64,000 nt of DNA from Chthonomonadaceae bacterium (GCA_027459665.1 DAIDHN010000005.1:20268-84267), one strand, 5' to 3'; shown: positions 9,521 to 20,218, numbered from the stretch's first letter. Program-made: numbers and translations. Notes: generated by a model not told the origin, from the letters alone.

Positions 9521-12500
9521 CTAGAAGCGCGTGATGCCTTCTATGCTGAGTGATTGAACATTTTGTTCATTCTGCTCCAGAGAGAGCTGAAACCGCGGGC
9601 TGAAGCGAAAACTGAACTTGATGTCTGAAAGTGCATGCGTGCCGCCCAGAGTGCGGGTATAGCTTACATACAAAGGCCCAAACAGCCTGCGCGCCAGGGT
9701 AAACGATAAACGCTGCACCGGGTCGTACTGCAAAGCCAGCTCTTCAAACCCCAGCTGCTGGGCGGGTTTGGCAAAAAGCGTTGGCAGCACAGAGTTGGCT
9801 ACCATGCTCGTAATCTGCTGGGCTATCGCCTGGCCGGGGTTTTTCTCCAGCCCCTGTATGGCCCCTACCCCCAGCGCATCGGCAACCTGAGAAAACAGCA
9901 CCTGCTGATCGCCAGAAAAGTCTGGCGGGTTGGTTTGAAAATCGAGATGCAGGCGTGACTGACCAGTGACCGGGTTCACTGTTTGACCAGTAATTGGCCC
10001 CTGGGCAGTAACGATTACCTGGTATTTGCGCTGCCCGCTAAAGGTGTTGGGGTTGGGCAAAAACAGGCTGGTTTGGGCGCGCACATTTACTGTTAGGCCC
10101 AGCACAGGCTGATCTGGCAGGCTTGGATCACGAGTGGGATATGCCAGCGTGATTTCACCCGGAGGCATCACAGAAAAGCGTGCGGTAGGAAAAGAAAGCA
10201 CTCCGCGCTGTACCGTAAGCCTGCCGTACAGCTGCAGAGGAGGCGTCTGCCCGGCGACCCCCTGTGCGGCGCCCGGCGCGGTGTGCCTGCCTGTAACTTG
10301 TATGGCACCCTCAACCTCCCCGCTGAGTGCAGAGGTAGCTACCTGCACATTGCGCTGCAAATGCAGGCTCACATTCAGTTTCTGCAGCAGAGGAAGAGTG
10401 AAATTTCCTCCGCCTGTGTTGCCAATTTGTGCAGGCGGAGAAGCGTAGGCATTGTTCACCGTAATTGTCCCGGTGAGTGAAGGGCGCAGCAGCGTACCGG
10501 TCAGGTGCATGTCCAGCGCGGCTTCACCGCGCAGCACGCCGCTGTTCACGCCGGGCAGAGGGTTTTCGTTAAAAAGTGCTTTGGAAGCCCGCAAATAAAT
10601 GCCGCCATGCTGTTCAGGTTTTCCTGAAAGTGGAAGGGAGCCGCTGAGGGTAATATGTGAACCGGTGGCGAGAGCTGCCGGAAGACGGGTGTTGTACAAG
10701 TGACTTTCCGCCTGAAAACCGTTTTCTACCTGCACCGAGGCGCCATTGAACAGCAGTGAGCCTTGCAGGTTTTGCAAACCTGTGTGCAAATACTCTATTT
10801 TGCCGCTGGCAGTAGTAAAGCCAACGCGCAAAATTTTGCTTTTTAACTGCAGCTGTCCAGAAACACGAGGCTGAGCAATGGTGTTGTCGATGCTTGCTGC
10901 TGCTTCAAATGTACCGTCGCTGTCTAGGGCTACTCCGGGCATGAGGGCAGTAAGCGCCTGCAGGCTCTGGGTGGGAATAGTGGCAGTGAGATGCAAAGGT
11001 GCGTTTTGTGGGAAATAAGGCTGCTTCCATTCAAAACCTGCCGAGCCTTGCAGCTGCCCCTCAAAATGCCCTGGAGAGCCATCGAGGTGCCTGTAATTGC
11101 GTGTAAAAGTAATCAGGTCGGCACGGAGTTCGGGCTGCTGCAGCGTAATTTTGCCCGCGGTAATCTGGTTGATGACCTGCCCGTTCCATTCTACGTTGCT
11201 GAAGCTGGCCGAGGCTTCTATGCGGGGGGAATGTATGGGGCCGGAGGCGGTGAGTATCACATCGCCCGAACCCGACAGGGTTTGCAGCTTTTGCATCCAT
11301 GTATTGCCGCCTGCCGGCATGGGAAGCGAATGTACCAGGCCGCCCAGATTGAGGTTGTATATGCCGGCATCCAGCGCCAGGCTGCCCTGAAAGGCCGCCT
11401 GCGCACTTTGCGCCAGCACAATGCCCAGCGGGCTTTGTATGCGCAGGGCAGGGCCGGATGTATTTTCGGCAGGCATTTGAAAGCCATGCCTGTCGCCCGA
11501 AGCGCTGGCCTGCAGGCTGTTGATGACGGCACCGCCTATTTGCAGACCGCTTCCCTGCAGTGTTGCAACAAGATGCGGGTTCTTCAGGCTGCCTGCTGCA
11601 TGCAGAGCGCCAGAAAGTGAACCGTTGAGGGCAAAGCCAGGGGTGTTGAGCCAGTCTGCAACCCCCTGGGCGCTGCCTGAAGCGGCAGATGTTTGCAAAA
11701 ACAGGGCTTTCAGGTCGGTTAGTTTCAGCCCATGCCACAGCATGCTTCCCTGCAGCGTCTGTTTGCTGGGGCGGTACTGGGCATTTTCTACAGATATCAC
11801 TGGCAGCGGCGGCACTGTGCCGGGCAGCGTAAGCGTAAGCAGAGGCATTTTTATCATATCAGGCGTGTACTGCAATTGTGCTGCCAGAGTGCCGGCATTG
11901 TACTGGCGCCATGCAAAATTTTGCACTGTAAGCTGCGCACTGCCCTGCGGATGTTTTAGGGTGCCCTGCACTGTTGCCTGCAGCGAAAGGGCGCCGCTCA
12001 GGTCGGAGCGTGTCACCCCGGATACTGCAGTAATCAGATCAAGCAGGCGCAGACCGTTTGCCCGCAGCCGGGCCTCTATTTGTTTTTGCGGGCTGAGGGT
12101 GCCGTCAAAAGCAACGTCTCCCCCGGCACCGGCAAGATGCACCTGCGCCTGCAGCTGTTTCGCTGCATTGTAGCTCACCAGTGCAGTTGCAGAAGAAAGC
12201 GGTATGCCGTGCAGCAGGGCGTGCTGTACTGTAACCTGCACAGGGTGTGCAAGATAGAGGTTCGGGTAGATACCTTCCACATCCACCAGGCTGGTGCTGA
12301 TAGTGCCAAGCGCAGGCGGCAGCACATTGGGGTCGGCAGGGGTATCGAAGTGCGTTCCAGCCAGTTTCAAAAGGTCTTCTACATCAAAAGAGCGGGCAAG
12401 AGCATGCAGGTCAAGATGAGGTTTTTTGGTATTGTAGTGCAGCATTTCGCCCGAAAACTGTACAATACCGGGGTACCTTTCGGCAATGCCGCGTGCAACC

Positions 12501-14470
12501 GCTACCGTTTTTCGAGTAATTTCAAAGTGGGTGGCCACTCTGTCAAACCGAATGAGGCCGCCTCCTACGTTGAATGCATTGAACAGCCCATCCAGTTCAG
12601 GCTGATGAAACGTGCCTCCCAAATGTGCCCGCAAATATCCCTCCCCGCTCAGACGCTGCACACTAAACAGAGGCTGTGTCTGCTGTGCATCTGCAGCAGT
12701 TTGAATAGTTTTGGCAGGCAGCAGTGCGGCGGCTATCTCTTTCAGGTTCAGTTCATCTCCCTGCAAAATCAGGTTGTAGCGCTGCTGCTGCAGGTTCACC
12801 ACCCCTTTTGCCTGCAGTTCTCCGCGGCGGTCATTCACCTGCAGCGTATGCAGCACTATACGCCTCCCGGCTTCTGAAGCAGCTGCGTAAAGCGAGTGAA
12901 TACGCTTTCCCGCATAGCCTGGGTCTCTGGCATACAGCCTGGCAGTAACAGCAGGGGTATGCCCCTGCCTGCCGCGCATGGTGAAATCAGCCTGTGCTGT
13001 GCCTGCAAGCCGGGTATGCAGTACCGGGTTCAACCCTGCCAGGCTGACATTGCGCGCACGGGCATTCAAACTAAAGCTGCCCGGATGGCGCAGTTGCACA
13101 ATGGCCTGTATACTGGCAGCACCGCCTGCAAACCCTCCTTGTATATTGGCGGCGAGCTGCTGGTTGTGAATCAGTGCATGTATCCTAATGTTACGCGCAT
13201 CAAAACCTGCATAGCCCGCCCCGGGCAGCAGCGCATCTGCGGCAACTACAGGGTTTGCAAGCGGTCCGGCTGCCTGAAACTGCACGCTGCCCTGTGCAAA
13301 AGCGGTTCGCAAATTGGCTGCAAGCTGCGTATCATGCCCATGCAGCAGTTTTTGAAGAGCCGGCTGCTTTTTCAGCATGCTGTAATTCAGACCTGTTACA
13401 CTGCCGCGCAGCGCTATCAAGGGCGAACGGTGAGCGCCCTGCCAAAGGCGGTTGATTCGTGCTGCCGTGCCCTTCAGCGCATACTGCGCACCTGCCGCGC
13501 TCCCCTGCATCTGAACCCTCAGGGTATTGCCCGCCAGGTGCAAAGAGAGTGTCTGCGCCCTTACAATGCCCGGAACGCCCTCAACACGCCCCTGCACATT
13601 GTGCAGGCTGGCATTTGCCGAGGCAATAAGGCTCTGAAAAAAACCGCCCGTGCCAGGCTGATACAAAAAATTGAGCTGCACCCTTCCACTGCCATGCACA
13701 AGCCTCAGAATGCGGGCTGGAATAAACCGTGATACAATGCTGGCAGCCTGCACGCCGTGCAAATCAAAAAGGCCGGCCAAACGCAGCGGCGCAGTGTGAA
13801 GCACCCCCTGCCCCTGTATAGATGTAAGGGGACTGGCGGCGGCCGTACTGACTATCTGAAAGGCATAGGCGCTGCTGGGCAAAAACTGCAGATGAAAATT
13901 GATGTGCTGCAGGTACACCTTTACCTGCTGCTGCGGCGCATAAGATGCATGGGGCAGAGCGTTGTCTGTGTAGTGCAGCATGCCGTTTTGCACCACAATC
14001 TGATCGATAATAGGCTGGCTGCTTCTCTGTGAGGGATGAAGAAGTGAAGCAAAATTCCAGATGCCCCTGCTGTTGCGCGCAAGGGAGAGATGAGGATTTT
14101 TCAGGGTGATTTGTGAAATAGGAGGCTGCAGACGCCTGCTGCCAAAAAATAGCTGCGGGCTGTACTGCACTGCAATGCTTTGTACGCTGCCGGGGGCAGG
14201 CTGACGACTGTGAGGGTCTGGACCAACAGACACATTTTTCAGAATGACTTCATTGGGCCGAAGCGACCACGGGCTGTGTCGAAAAAGTACGTTTTGCACC
14301 ACAATCCGCCTGTGCAGCGAACGGGTAGCTTCTACCGAAAGAATTGAGGCGAGGCGCCTGCCGTTTTGCAGCCAGAAAGCAATGTGCTGCAGCGTCAAAA
14401 AAAACAGCAGCGCCAAAAGCGCTATCGGCAGTAGCGGTATGAAATTGGTACAGCGTTTCAACACGCGCAT
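9521..14470 (-). CDS. tamB: TamB/AsmA-like translocation and assembly module protein
   Basis: A 1649-residue giant with one N-terminal membrane helix (FIPLLPIALLALLFFLTLQHI) and a long repetitive beta-rich body made of short strands, Gly, Gln and alternating hydrophobic residues, as in AsmA/TamB proteins that form periplasm-spanning hydrophobic grooves. The C-terminus has the DUF490/TamB hallmark: QVLFSQVADALGVGAIQGL, LALQYDPVQRLSFTLARRL, then RFSPRFQLSLEQNEQ. Proteins of this class link the inner membrane to Omp85 barrels and are implicated in lipid transport to the outer membrane. The nearby bamA may supply the partner, since no separate tamA is seen in the window. The start ATG 14470 immediately precedes the membrane helix. 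Confidence 0.92.
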   Translation of the reverse strand: MRVLKRCTNFIPLLPIALLALLFFLTLQHIAFWLQNGRRLASILSVEATRSLHRRIVVQNVLFRHSPWSLRPNEVILKNVSVGPDPHSRQPAPGSVQSIAVQYSPQLFFGSRRLQPPISQITLKNPHLSLARNSRGIWNFASLLHPSQRSSQPIIDQIVVQNGMLHYTDNALPHASYAPQQQVKVYLQHINFHLQFLPSSAYAFQIVSTAAASPLTSIQGQGVLHTAPLRLAGLFDLHGVQAASIVSRFIPARILRLVHGSGRVQLNFLYQPGTGGFFQSLIASANASLHNVQGRVEGVPGIVRAQTLSLHLAGNTLRVQMQGSAAGAQYALKGTAARINRLWQGAHRSPLIALRGSVTGLNYSMLKKQPALQKLLHGHDTQLAANLRTAFAQGSVQFQAAGPLANPVVAADALLPGAGYAGFDARNIRIHALIHNQQLAANIQGGFAGGAASIQAIVQLRHPGSFSLNARARNVSLAGLNPVLHTRLAGTAQADFTMRGRQGHTPAVTARLYARDPGYAGKRIHSLYAAASEAGRRIVLHTLQVNDRRGELQAKGVVNLQQQRYNLILQGDELNLKEIAAALLPAKTIQTAADAQQTQPLFSVQRLSGEGYLRAHLGGTFHQPELDGLFNAFNVGGGLIRFDRVATHFEITRKTVAVARGIAERYPGIVQFSGEMLHYNTKKPHLDLHALARSFDVEDLLKLAGTHFDTPADPNVLPPALGTISTSLVDVEGIYPNLYLAHPVQVTVQHALLHGIPLSSATALVSYNAAKQLQAQVHLAGAGGDVAFDGTLSPQKQIEARLRANGLRLLDLITAVSGVTRSDLSGALSLQATVQGTLKHPQGSAQLTVQNFAWRQYNAGTLAAQLQYTPDMIKMPLLTLTLPGTVPPLPVISVENAQYRPSKQTLQGSMLWHGLKLTDLKALFLQTSAASGSAQGVADWLNTPGFALNGSLSGALHAAGSLKNPHLVATLQGSGLQIGGAVINSLQASASGDRHGFQMPAENTSGPALRIQSPLGIVLAQSAQAAFQGSLALDAGIYNLNLGGLVHSLPMPAGGNTWMQKLQTLSGSGDVILTASGPIHSPRIEASASFSNVEWNGQVINQITAGKITLQQPELRADLITFTRNYRHLDGSPGHFEGQLQGSAGFEWKQPYFPQNAPLHLTATIPTQSLQALTALMPGVALDSDGTFEAAASIDNTIAQPRVSGQLQLKSKILRVGFTTASGKIEYLHTGLQNLQGSLLFNGASVQVENGFQAESHLYNTRLPAALATGSHITLSGSLPLSGKPEQHGGIYLRASKALFNENPLPGVNSGVLRGEAALDMHLTGTLLRPSLTGTITVNNAYASPPAQIGNTGGGNFTLPLLQKLNVSLHLQRNVQVATSALSGEVEGAIQVTGRHTAPGAAQGVAGQTPPLQLYGRLTVQRGVLSFPTARFSVMPPGEITLAYPTRDPSLPDQPVLGLTVNVRAQTSLFLPNPNTFSGQRKYQVIVTAQGPITGQTVNPVTGQSRLHLDFQTNPPDFSGDQQVLFSQVADALGVGAIQGLEKNPGQAIAQQITSMVANSVLPTLFAKPAQQLGFEELALQYDPVQRLSFTLARRLFGPLYVSYTRTLGGTHALSDIKFSFRFSPRFQLSLEQNEQNVQSLSIEGITRF

Positions 14471-14521
14471 AGCGTGGTCTTTCTGAAGGACGCCCGCCCG
14501 CCTGCGGCGGACGGAACGTTG

Positions 14522-15415
14522 TCAGGCGCTTACCCCAACCCTTGCCAGGCGGTCGGCCAGCAGTTTCTCTGAAAACGCCTGCGCATTGTATGAGGAGCGT
14601 ACAAATGGCCCCGAGGCTACAAACAGAAACCCCATCTCTTCCCCAATACGTTCATACTCTGCAAAACGATCGGGATGTATGTATTCAACCACGGGCAGAT
14701 GCCTGTCGGTGGTAGGGCGCAGATACTGCCCAATGGTTACAGCGCTCACCCCTGCTTCCCGCAAATCGCGCAGGGTTTGCAATACTTCTTCAGGGGTCTC
14801 CCCCAGCCCCAGCATTATGCCCGATTTGGTGTGAATATCAGGGTTCATCTGCTTCACTGTGCGAAGCAGGTCAAGGGTTCTTTCGTATTTCGCCTGCGGG
14901 CGCACTGTGGGCGAAAGCCGCTGTACGGTTTCAATGTTGTGGTTGTAAATATCGGGCCGCGCTTCTACCACACGCCGAATGCACCAGCGCTTGCCCTTGA
15001 AATCGGGGGTAAGCACTTCTACAATCACCCCCGGAATAGTCTCTCGCAGGGCGCGTATGGTATCGGCAAACTGCCCCGACCCTTCGTCTGCCAATTCATC
15101 GCGAGCAACCGATGTTACCACCACATGCTTCAGCCCCATGGCGCGCGCAGCTTCGGCCACACGCCGAGGCTCATCTATATCCAGTTCTTCCGGCCTGCCT
15201 ACCTTAATGGCGCAAAAGCCGCAGTTGCGGGTGCAAATATCTCCAAGTATCATAAAGGTAGCGGTTTGTTTTGACCAGCATTCGCCTATATTAGGGCAGC
15301 GCGCGCTTTCACATACGGTGTGCAGCTTGTCTGCGCGCATCATCTGCTCCACATGCAATACTGTTTCCGGGCTGGGCACGCGCTTTGTAAGCCATGCCGG
15401 CAGTCGGTTATTCAC
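14522..15415 (-). CDS. lipA: Lipoyl synthase (radical SAM)
   Basis: A 297-residue lipoyl synthase that inserts two sulfurs into protein-bound octanoyl groups. Both iron-sulfur sites are visible: the auxiliary-cluster Cys set in CESARCPNIGEC (residues near 35-46) and the radical-SAM motif CTRNCGFC (near 61-68). The conserved C-terminal RSSYNA, which supplies a serine ligand to the auxiliary cluster, is present. VTSVARDELADEGSGQFADTI is typical of LipA. The GTG start has GGGAG about 10 bases upstream. No lipB or lipoate ligase is adjacent. A 51-bp gap with a GC-rich hairpin-forming sequence separates it from tamB downstream. Confidence 0.97.
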   Translation of the reverse strand: MNNRLPAWLTKRVPSPETVLHVEQMMRADKLHTVCESARCPNIGECWSKQTATFMILGDICTRNCGFCAIKVGRPEELDIDEPRRVAEAARAMGLKHVVVTSVARDELADEGSGQFADTIRALRETIPGVIVEVLTPDFKGKRWCIRRVVEARPDIYNHNIETVQRLSPTVRPQAKYERTLDLLRTVKQMNPDIHTKSGIMLGLGETPEEVLQTLRDLREAGVSAVTIGQYLRPTTDRHLPVVEYIHPDRFAEYERIGEEMGFLFVASGPFVRSSYNAQAFSEKLLADRLARVGVSA

Positions 15416-15721
15416 TTCTTGTTCTCCCTGTTGTGCAGAGTTTACATGCTGAGGGTTGTAAAGCCGCTCTGCAGCGCGCCTGCATTTTTGGCACGTATAG
15501 TACAGAGTACTGTTTGAATAATTATGATACGAGTGTACCGCACACAGGGTTCTGAAGCAATGACTTGTGCGAAAGAGCGGCGAATTTCAGGTATCTGCCT
15601 CTGCTGTGAACACTGCCTGCCCTGCATCAAAAGCTGTAGGCATTATTTTTGGCATGCTGCTGCATGCAGCACACCCTGGCAGGCAAAATATGTGGGCATG
15701 CCTCGCGGGCTGGCGCAAAAA
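15416..15721. other. Intergenic region upstream of lipA
   Basis: About 300 bases without a convincing gene. Close to lipA it holds a minus-strand -10-like TACTAT (15502-15497) overlapping the inverted repeat AGTAC-aga-GTACT (15499-15511); no good -35 was found. Nearer the end of the nitrate-reductase gene is the perfect 14-bp palindrome TGCTGCATGCAGCA (15658-15671). It may form a hairpin that ends the nitrate operon but has no T run. Short frames on both strands here look random. Confidence 0.4.
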
Positions 15722-17890
15722 TCAGCGTGCAATCTCCACCCGGCAGGCGCAGGTTTTGAACTCTGGAATTTTAGATACCGGGTCTAAAGCGCGAATAGTA
15801 AGCAGATTGGCCGACTTTTCATCGCCCCAGTGATAGGGAATGAATATGGTGTCAGGCCGAATAGACTGCACCACCATGGCATGCAGCGTCACTTCTCCAC
15901 GCCGTGTTACTACCCGTACCAGGTCTGTGCTGCGCACCCCCAGCCGCGCTGCCAGTTCTGGGTGCATTTCCACCTGCGGTTCAGGGTACTGCTTTACCAG
16001 CCCTGCAATGCGCCGGGTTTGGGTGCCGCTTAGATACTGGCTTACCACGCGCCCCGTGGTAAGCACTATCGGATATTCCTCATCGGTTTCTTCTGCGGGC
16101 GGTTTGTACTCTACTGGCTGAAAGTGCGCCCTGCCGTCTGTGGTAGGAAACCGGTGGTTTTCAAACAGGCGCGGCGTTCCCGGGTGATCCAGGGCTGGGC
16201 ACGGCCAGAAGACTCCGTTGCTGCTCTCTATTTTTTCGTAGGTGATGCCGTAGTAGTCTGCTGCCCCCCCGCGGGAAGCAACACGCAGTTCGTTGAATAT
16301 ATCTTCGGGGCAGGAATAGTCAAAATACTCCCCCCGCCCTAAACGCCGGGCAATATCGAGAATAATGTGCCAGTCGGTGCGCGCTTCACCTGGGGGGTCT
16401 ACCGCCTTGCGTATGCGTATCACTCGCCCTTCTGCGCTGGTGGTGGTGCCCTCATCTTCTTCATGCAGCGAGCCGGGCAGCACAATATCGGCATGCCGGG
16501 CTGTTTCGCTCAGAAAGAAATCTACCACACTATAATGTTCCAGCCTGTTGAAGGCTTCTTTGGTAAAATTGGCATCGGGCAGAGAAACCACCGGGTTGAA
16601 GCAGATGCTGAACAGCCCTCTAATTTCTCCCGAGTGCATCAGCTGTATAATTTCCTCTGCGGTGTGCCCCTTGTGAGGCATTTCAGATTCGGCAATTTTC
16701 CATACCTCTGCAATATAGCGGCGATGTTCGGGGTTTTCTATATCACGGTTGCCGGGCAGCTGGTCGCACTTGTGCCCGTGTTCTCTTCCTCCCTGCCCGT
16801 TTCCCTGGCCGGTAATGGTTCCATACCCACACCCAGGTTTGCCAATGCGCCCGGTGGCCAGCACCAGATTGATGCAGGAAAGCACGTTGTCTACCCCGCT
16901 GGTGTGGTGTTCTATGCCGCGTGCATGCAGCAAAAAGCTGCTTTTTGCCGGCCCCCACATCTCTGCAGCACGCACTATCAGGGCAGGGTCTACCCCCGAA
17001 AGCTTTCCGGCCACTTCGGGCGTATATGCCAGCACTGCTTTTTCCACTTCTTCAAAGCCGGTTGTGCAGCTGTCAATAAACTCCCTGTTTACCCAGCCGC
17101 GCTGCAGCATTACATGCAGAATGCCATTCATCAGGGCGGCATCGCCTCCCGGCCGTACCGGAATATGCAGGTCGGCAGTGCGCGCCAGCGGCGTAATGCG
17201 CGGGTCTATCATAATCAATTTCGCGCCTCTATCGCGAGCGCGCCATATATAGTCTGTTGTAATGGGGGCGCACTCTGATACGTTTGCGCCAGTGACCATA
17301 ATCACATCGGCCAGCACAATGTCTTCCCATGAGTTTGCTGCCCTGTCTATGCCGAATGCTTTTTTGTTGCCCGCTCCTGCAGAAACCATGCAGAGGCGTC
17401 CGTTGTAATCGAGGTTGCTGGTTTGTATGGCTACCCGTGCAAATTTGCCCATCAGGTAAGATTTTTCATTGGTGAGCGAAACCCCCGAAAGCACTGCAAA
17501 AGCATCTTTGCCGAAGGCTTTTTGTATACGTCTTATTTCATCTACGGTACGCTGCAGCGCCTCTTCCCAGCTGATTTGCACAAAGCCTGCATCGGTACGC
17601 CTCAAGGGATGCAGCAGGCGGTCGGGGTGCTCGTTTTGCATGTAGCGCTTGATGCCTTTGGGGCAGAGCTTGCCGCGGTTGAACGGAAAGTCTTCTCTGG
17701 GTTCAAACCCCACTACCTTGTTGTCTTTTACTTTGAGATTGATGCCGCACTGCTGCCCGCAGAAACAGCAGTGCGTAGCTACCAGACGATCGGGGTCGCC
17801 TGCTGCCTGCCATCCCCCAGGGGGCACTTCAGGCAGGGAGGGGCCGAACTGCTTTTTCAGCTCTGGTAGGTTGAGAGGTGGTTTTGCCAT
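15722..17890 (-). CDS. Molybdopterin nitrate reductase catalytic subunit (NasC/NarB type)
   Basis: A 722-residue Mo-bisMGD oxidoreductase. The N-terminal 4Fe-4S ligands are Cys41, 44, 48 and 76 (CCFCGQQC ... GKLCPKG). The likely Mo ligand is Cys167 in [11 protein letters not shown], as in assimilatory and periplasmic nitrate reductases rather than the Asp of NarG. Other cofactor segments are visible: [20 protein letters not shown], the [21 protein letters not shown] loop, and C-terminal [16 protein letters not shown]. There is no Tat signal, so it should be cytoplasmic. NarK and iron-sulfur partners upstream support nitrate as substrate. Formate dehydrogenase is a less likely alternative, because the Mo ligand would usually be Sec or Cys in another context. 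It is the last gene of the operon. Confidence 0.88.
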   Translation of the reverse strand: MAKPPLNLPELKKQFGPSLPEVPPGGWQAAGDPDRLVATHCCFCGQQCGINLKVKDNKVVGFEPREDFPFNRGKLCPKGIKRYMQNEHPDRLLHPLRRTDAGFVQISWEEALQRTVDEIRRIQKAFGKDAFAVLSGVSLTNEKSYLMGKFARVAIQTSNLDYNGRLCMVSAGAGNKKAFGIDRAANSWEDIVLADVIMVTGANVSECAPITTDYIWRARDRGAKLIMIDPRITPLARTADLHIPVRPGGDAALMNGILHVMLQRGWVNREFIDSCTTGFEEVEKAVLAYTPEVAGKLSGVDPALIVRAAEMWGPAKSSFLLHARGIEHHTSGVDNVLSCINLVLATGRIGKPGCGYGTITGQGNGQGGREHGHKCDQLPGNRDIENPEHRRYIAEVWKIAESEMPHKGHTAEEIIQLMHSGEIRGLFSICFNPVVSLPDANFTKEAFNRLEHYSVVDFFLSETARHADIVLPGSLHEEDEGTTTSAEGRVIRIRKAVDPPGEARTDWHIILDIARRLGRGEYFDYSCPEDIFNELRVASRGGAADYYGITYEKIESSNGVFWPCPALDHPGTPRLFENHRFPTTDGRAHFQPVEYKPPAEETDEEYPIVLTTGRVVSQYLSGTQTRRIAGLVKQYPEPQVEMHPELAARLGVRSTDLVRVVTRRGEVTLHAMVVQSIRPDTIFIPYHWGDEKSANLLTIRALDPVSKIPEFKTCACRVEIAR

Positions 17891-17914
17891 GGTTTTTATT
17901 CCTGAGGTGAATTA

Positions 17915-18958
17915 TCAAAGAAAACCGGGGCCGCCAATAGCCTGCAGCTGATTGGCGGCCAGCATTCTTCTGCGGCAGGCAGGGCATACATCCTGATAAT
18001 GCGTGCCGTCTTCAAAAACATAGTTGACGCCAAGTTCATCCAGAACCTGCTTCAGGTCTTGCACATGCATCGAGGAGGTATACGGCTCCCCGCAGCGCAC
18101 GCAGAGGGCAGGCGGAACAACGGCGCTTTCCTCGCGGTAAAAGTGCACCCCCAAATTGGCCGGCCTTTGAAAAATGTGAAAGAATTTGCCGAAGGGCAGG
18201 TACAGCAAAGTGAGAATTACACTGAATGCATGCAGCTGGGCTATAAAACTGTACGAATATCCGCGCAGCCAGAGTGCGCTCATGGTGAGCATAAGGCCGG
18301 TAATGCACACCGAAAACAGCAGAAGCAGAGGCAGAAAATCCATGCTGAAAGACTGCAGGCTAAGCGCCCCTCTGTCTGAAACTCTTCTGCGCATTGCCAG
18401 TGCCATGCCTGCCAAAATCATCACCGCTGAGAAGTCGAGAATATGAAAAGTAAACCAGCCTGCCAGCGAATGGGCCGGGAATACCGCAGCGCAGAAGCCA
18501 AACACAATGGCCTGATAGGCAGCCGGGTTATGCGGGTCGGAGTTAAAATGCACCCACCCAAACACCAGCGGGAAAGTAACCATAATGGCCAGTATGCACC
18601 CCCAGGAAATAAGCACATGCGCTCCCCAGCGCACCGGGCTTCGTTTGCTGATAAAGGTTTGCAGCACAAAACTCTCCCAAAACAGGCGCAGCATGTGCAG
18701 CAAATTGGCGGGCAGTTTGCCGGCCCGAAAAAAAAGCTGCCATCCACGCCGCCAGTACATCTGTGTAGGCGGTTTTTGCAGCCAGACAGAATAGCGGTAC
18801 GTTACTCCAAAAGCTGCAAAAACCACCGCACAGGTATAGGCGGTGAGCGCAGGGTCGAAATAGCGCATTTCTCCCGAACCAAAGTAAATGCCCGCCACAA
18901 GCAGTGCCGATATAAGCAGGCTGTTGGCAAGCGCTTTGCGATTGAGACTTTCCAGCAT
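17915..18958 (-). CDS. NarI/DsrM-like cytochrome b with C-terminal four-Cys domain
   Basis: A 347-residue membrane protein with about seven hydrophobic segments. The NarI-like core carries His114, His172 and, on the last helices, His243 and His261. The spacing of 18 equals that of the C-terminal haem pair of E. coli NarI, so it probably binds two b haems and oxidises quinol. Unlike NarI it continues past the last helix into a soluble tail with C286-x2-C289 and C325-x2-C328, which could bind zinc or an iron-sulfur/rubredoxin-type iron. In this operon it would feed electrons to the nitrate reductase encoded 24 bp downstream. Start ATG with AAAGGA four bases before it. Confidence 0.75.
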   Translation of the reverse strand: MLESLNRKALANSLLISALLVAGIYFGSGEMRYFDPALTAYTCAVVFAAFGVTYRYSVWLQKPPTQMYWRRGWQLFFRAGKLPANLLHMLRLFWESFVLQTFISKRSPVRWGAHVLISWGCILAIMVTFPLVFGWVHFNSDPHNPAAYQAIVFGFCAAVFPAHSLAGWFTFHILDFSAVMILAGMALAMRRRVSDRGALSLQSFSMDFLPLLLLFSVCITGLMLTMSALWLRGYSYSFIAQLHAFSVILTLLYLPFGKFFHIFQRPANLGVHFYREESAVVPPALCVRCGEPYTSSMHVQDLKQVLDELGVNYVFEDGTHYQDVCPACRRRMLAANQLQAIGGPGFL

Positions 18959-19014
18959 TATTTCCTTTCAAGCAGAAGAATACAGTTTGCACCGTATCCT
19001 TCTGCTGCTGCGCG

Positions 19015-20211
19015 TCAGTGAGGAGCGGCTGTAGCTGCAGGCGCGTGTTTCGCCTGATTCATCAGCCGCCGGCTGGCTTCCAGGCAGATGAGGCAGAACA
19101 CCGCAAGCAGCACAAACCCCAAAGCGTAACTGCCTGTCCAGCCGTGAATCAGACCCAGCACCAGTGGTGGAAAGAAGCCTCCCAAGCCGCCCATTGCCCC
19201 CACCAGGCCGGTAACTGCCCCGGTATCTTTAGAGAAGTACTGCGGAACAAGTTTGAATACTCCCCCATTGCCCATGCCAATGCATGCTGCTACCCCCAGA
19301 GCGCCAATGGTAAACGGCGCCATAGACTGCATTGTAAGGCCAAGTGCAAACACTGCGGCAGCGGCAAAAATAGCAGTCAGCAGGCGCGCCCCTCCTATTT
19401 TGTCGCTCAGCCAGCCGCCCACAGGTCTCATAACTGTTGCAACAACCACAAACCCGGCAGCTCTCATACCTGCATCGGTCGAGGTAAGGTGAAACATATC
19501 CTGCAGCAGTTTGGGCAGCCCAATGCCCAGCGCCACAAACCCTCCAAAGGTAACAAAATAGAAGAAAGAGAGCAGCCAGGCCATTGGGCTGGATGCCAGC
19601 AGACCAAGCATGCCTCCCAAAGTGCGCCGCGCTGCTGGAGCGGGGGCATTGCGGGCAAACAGCAGAAACAGCAGGCCGTATACAAACGATACCGCTCCAA
19701 AAACCCGGTACACAGGCTGCCAGCCACCCATTTCTCCTGCCAGCAAAGGCACCCCGAAAAGTGCAATGCTCTGCCCAATATTCCCAGTTCCGTATACACC
19801 CAGTGCAAAGCCCTGTTTTTCAGGCGGGAACCAGCCCGATGTAAAGCCCACGCCTACAGCAAACGAAGCGCCTGCCACGCCCAGCAGCAGCGCCCAAAAA
19901 AGAAAGGCGCCGTACCCGGTTACACTGCCCAGCATAAATGAGGGAAGAGCAAGAAACAGCAGCAGTATGCCCATCACTATGCGCCCCCCGTACTTATCGG
20001 TAAGCATTCCCAGTGGAAGGCGTAAAATTGAACCCAGCAGCACAGGAGTGGCAATAAGCAGCCATACTTCCTGCCTGGTAAGGTGCATGCTTTTGTGAAA
20101 CACGTTGGCCAAAGGGGAAATCATTCCCCACACGGCAAAGGCAATCATAAATGCGGCAGTTGAAAGAAACAGCGCCGAATTGGGATTACCGCTCGCTTCT
20201 TCATTTTTCAT
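19015..20211 (-). CDS. NarK/NasA-type nitrate/nitrite MFS transporter
   Basis: A 398-residue, 12-helix MFS carrier. The family's glycine-rich nitrate signature is present twice in modified form: GVAGASFAVGVGFTSGWFPPEKQGFALGVYGTGNIGQ in the first half and AACIGMGNGGVFKLVPQYFSKDTGAVTGLVGAMGGLGG in the second. The helix-1 start AFMIAFAVWGMISPL is also NarK-like. The arginines needed for nitrate binding are plausible in the first helices (ILRLPLGMLTDKYGGR). It would import nitrate or exchange nitrate for nitrite. It lies between the small membrane protein (7 bp upstream) and the cytochrome-b gene, as a part of the nitrate operon. No nitrite reductase is in the window. Confidence 0.92.
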   Translation of the reverse strand: MKNEEASGNPNSALFLSTAAFMIAFAVWGMISPLANVFHKSMHLTRQEVWLLIATPVLLGSILRLPLGMLTDKYGGRIVMGILLLFLALPSFMLGSVTGYGAFLFWALLLGVAGASFAVGVGFTSGWFPPEKQGFALGVYGTGNIGQSIALFGVPLLAGEMGGWQPVYRVFGAVSFVYGLLFLLFARNAPAPAARRTLGGMLGLLASSPMAWLLSFFYFVTFGGFVALGIGLPKLLQDMFHLTSTDAGMRAAGFVVVATVMRPVGGWLSDKIGGARLLTAIFAAAAVFALGLTMQSMAPFTIGALGVAACIGMGNGGVFKLVPQYFSKDTGAVTGLVGAMGGLGGFFPPLVLGLIHGWTGSYALGFVLLAVFCLICLEASRRLMNQAKHAPAATAAPH

Positions 20212-20218
20212 CTATTCT

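Noticed and set aside
15442..15630. 62-codon minus-strand frame between lipA and the nitrate genes
   Set aside because: No conserved motif and it overlaps the likely lipA promoter.
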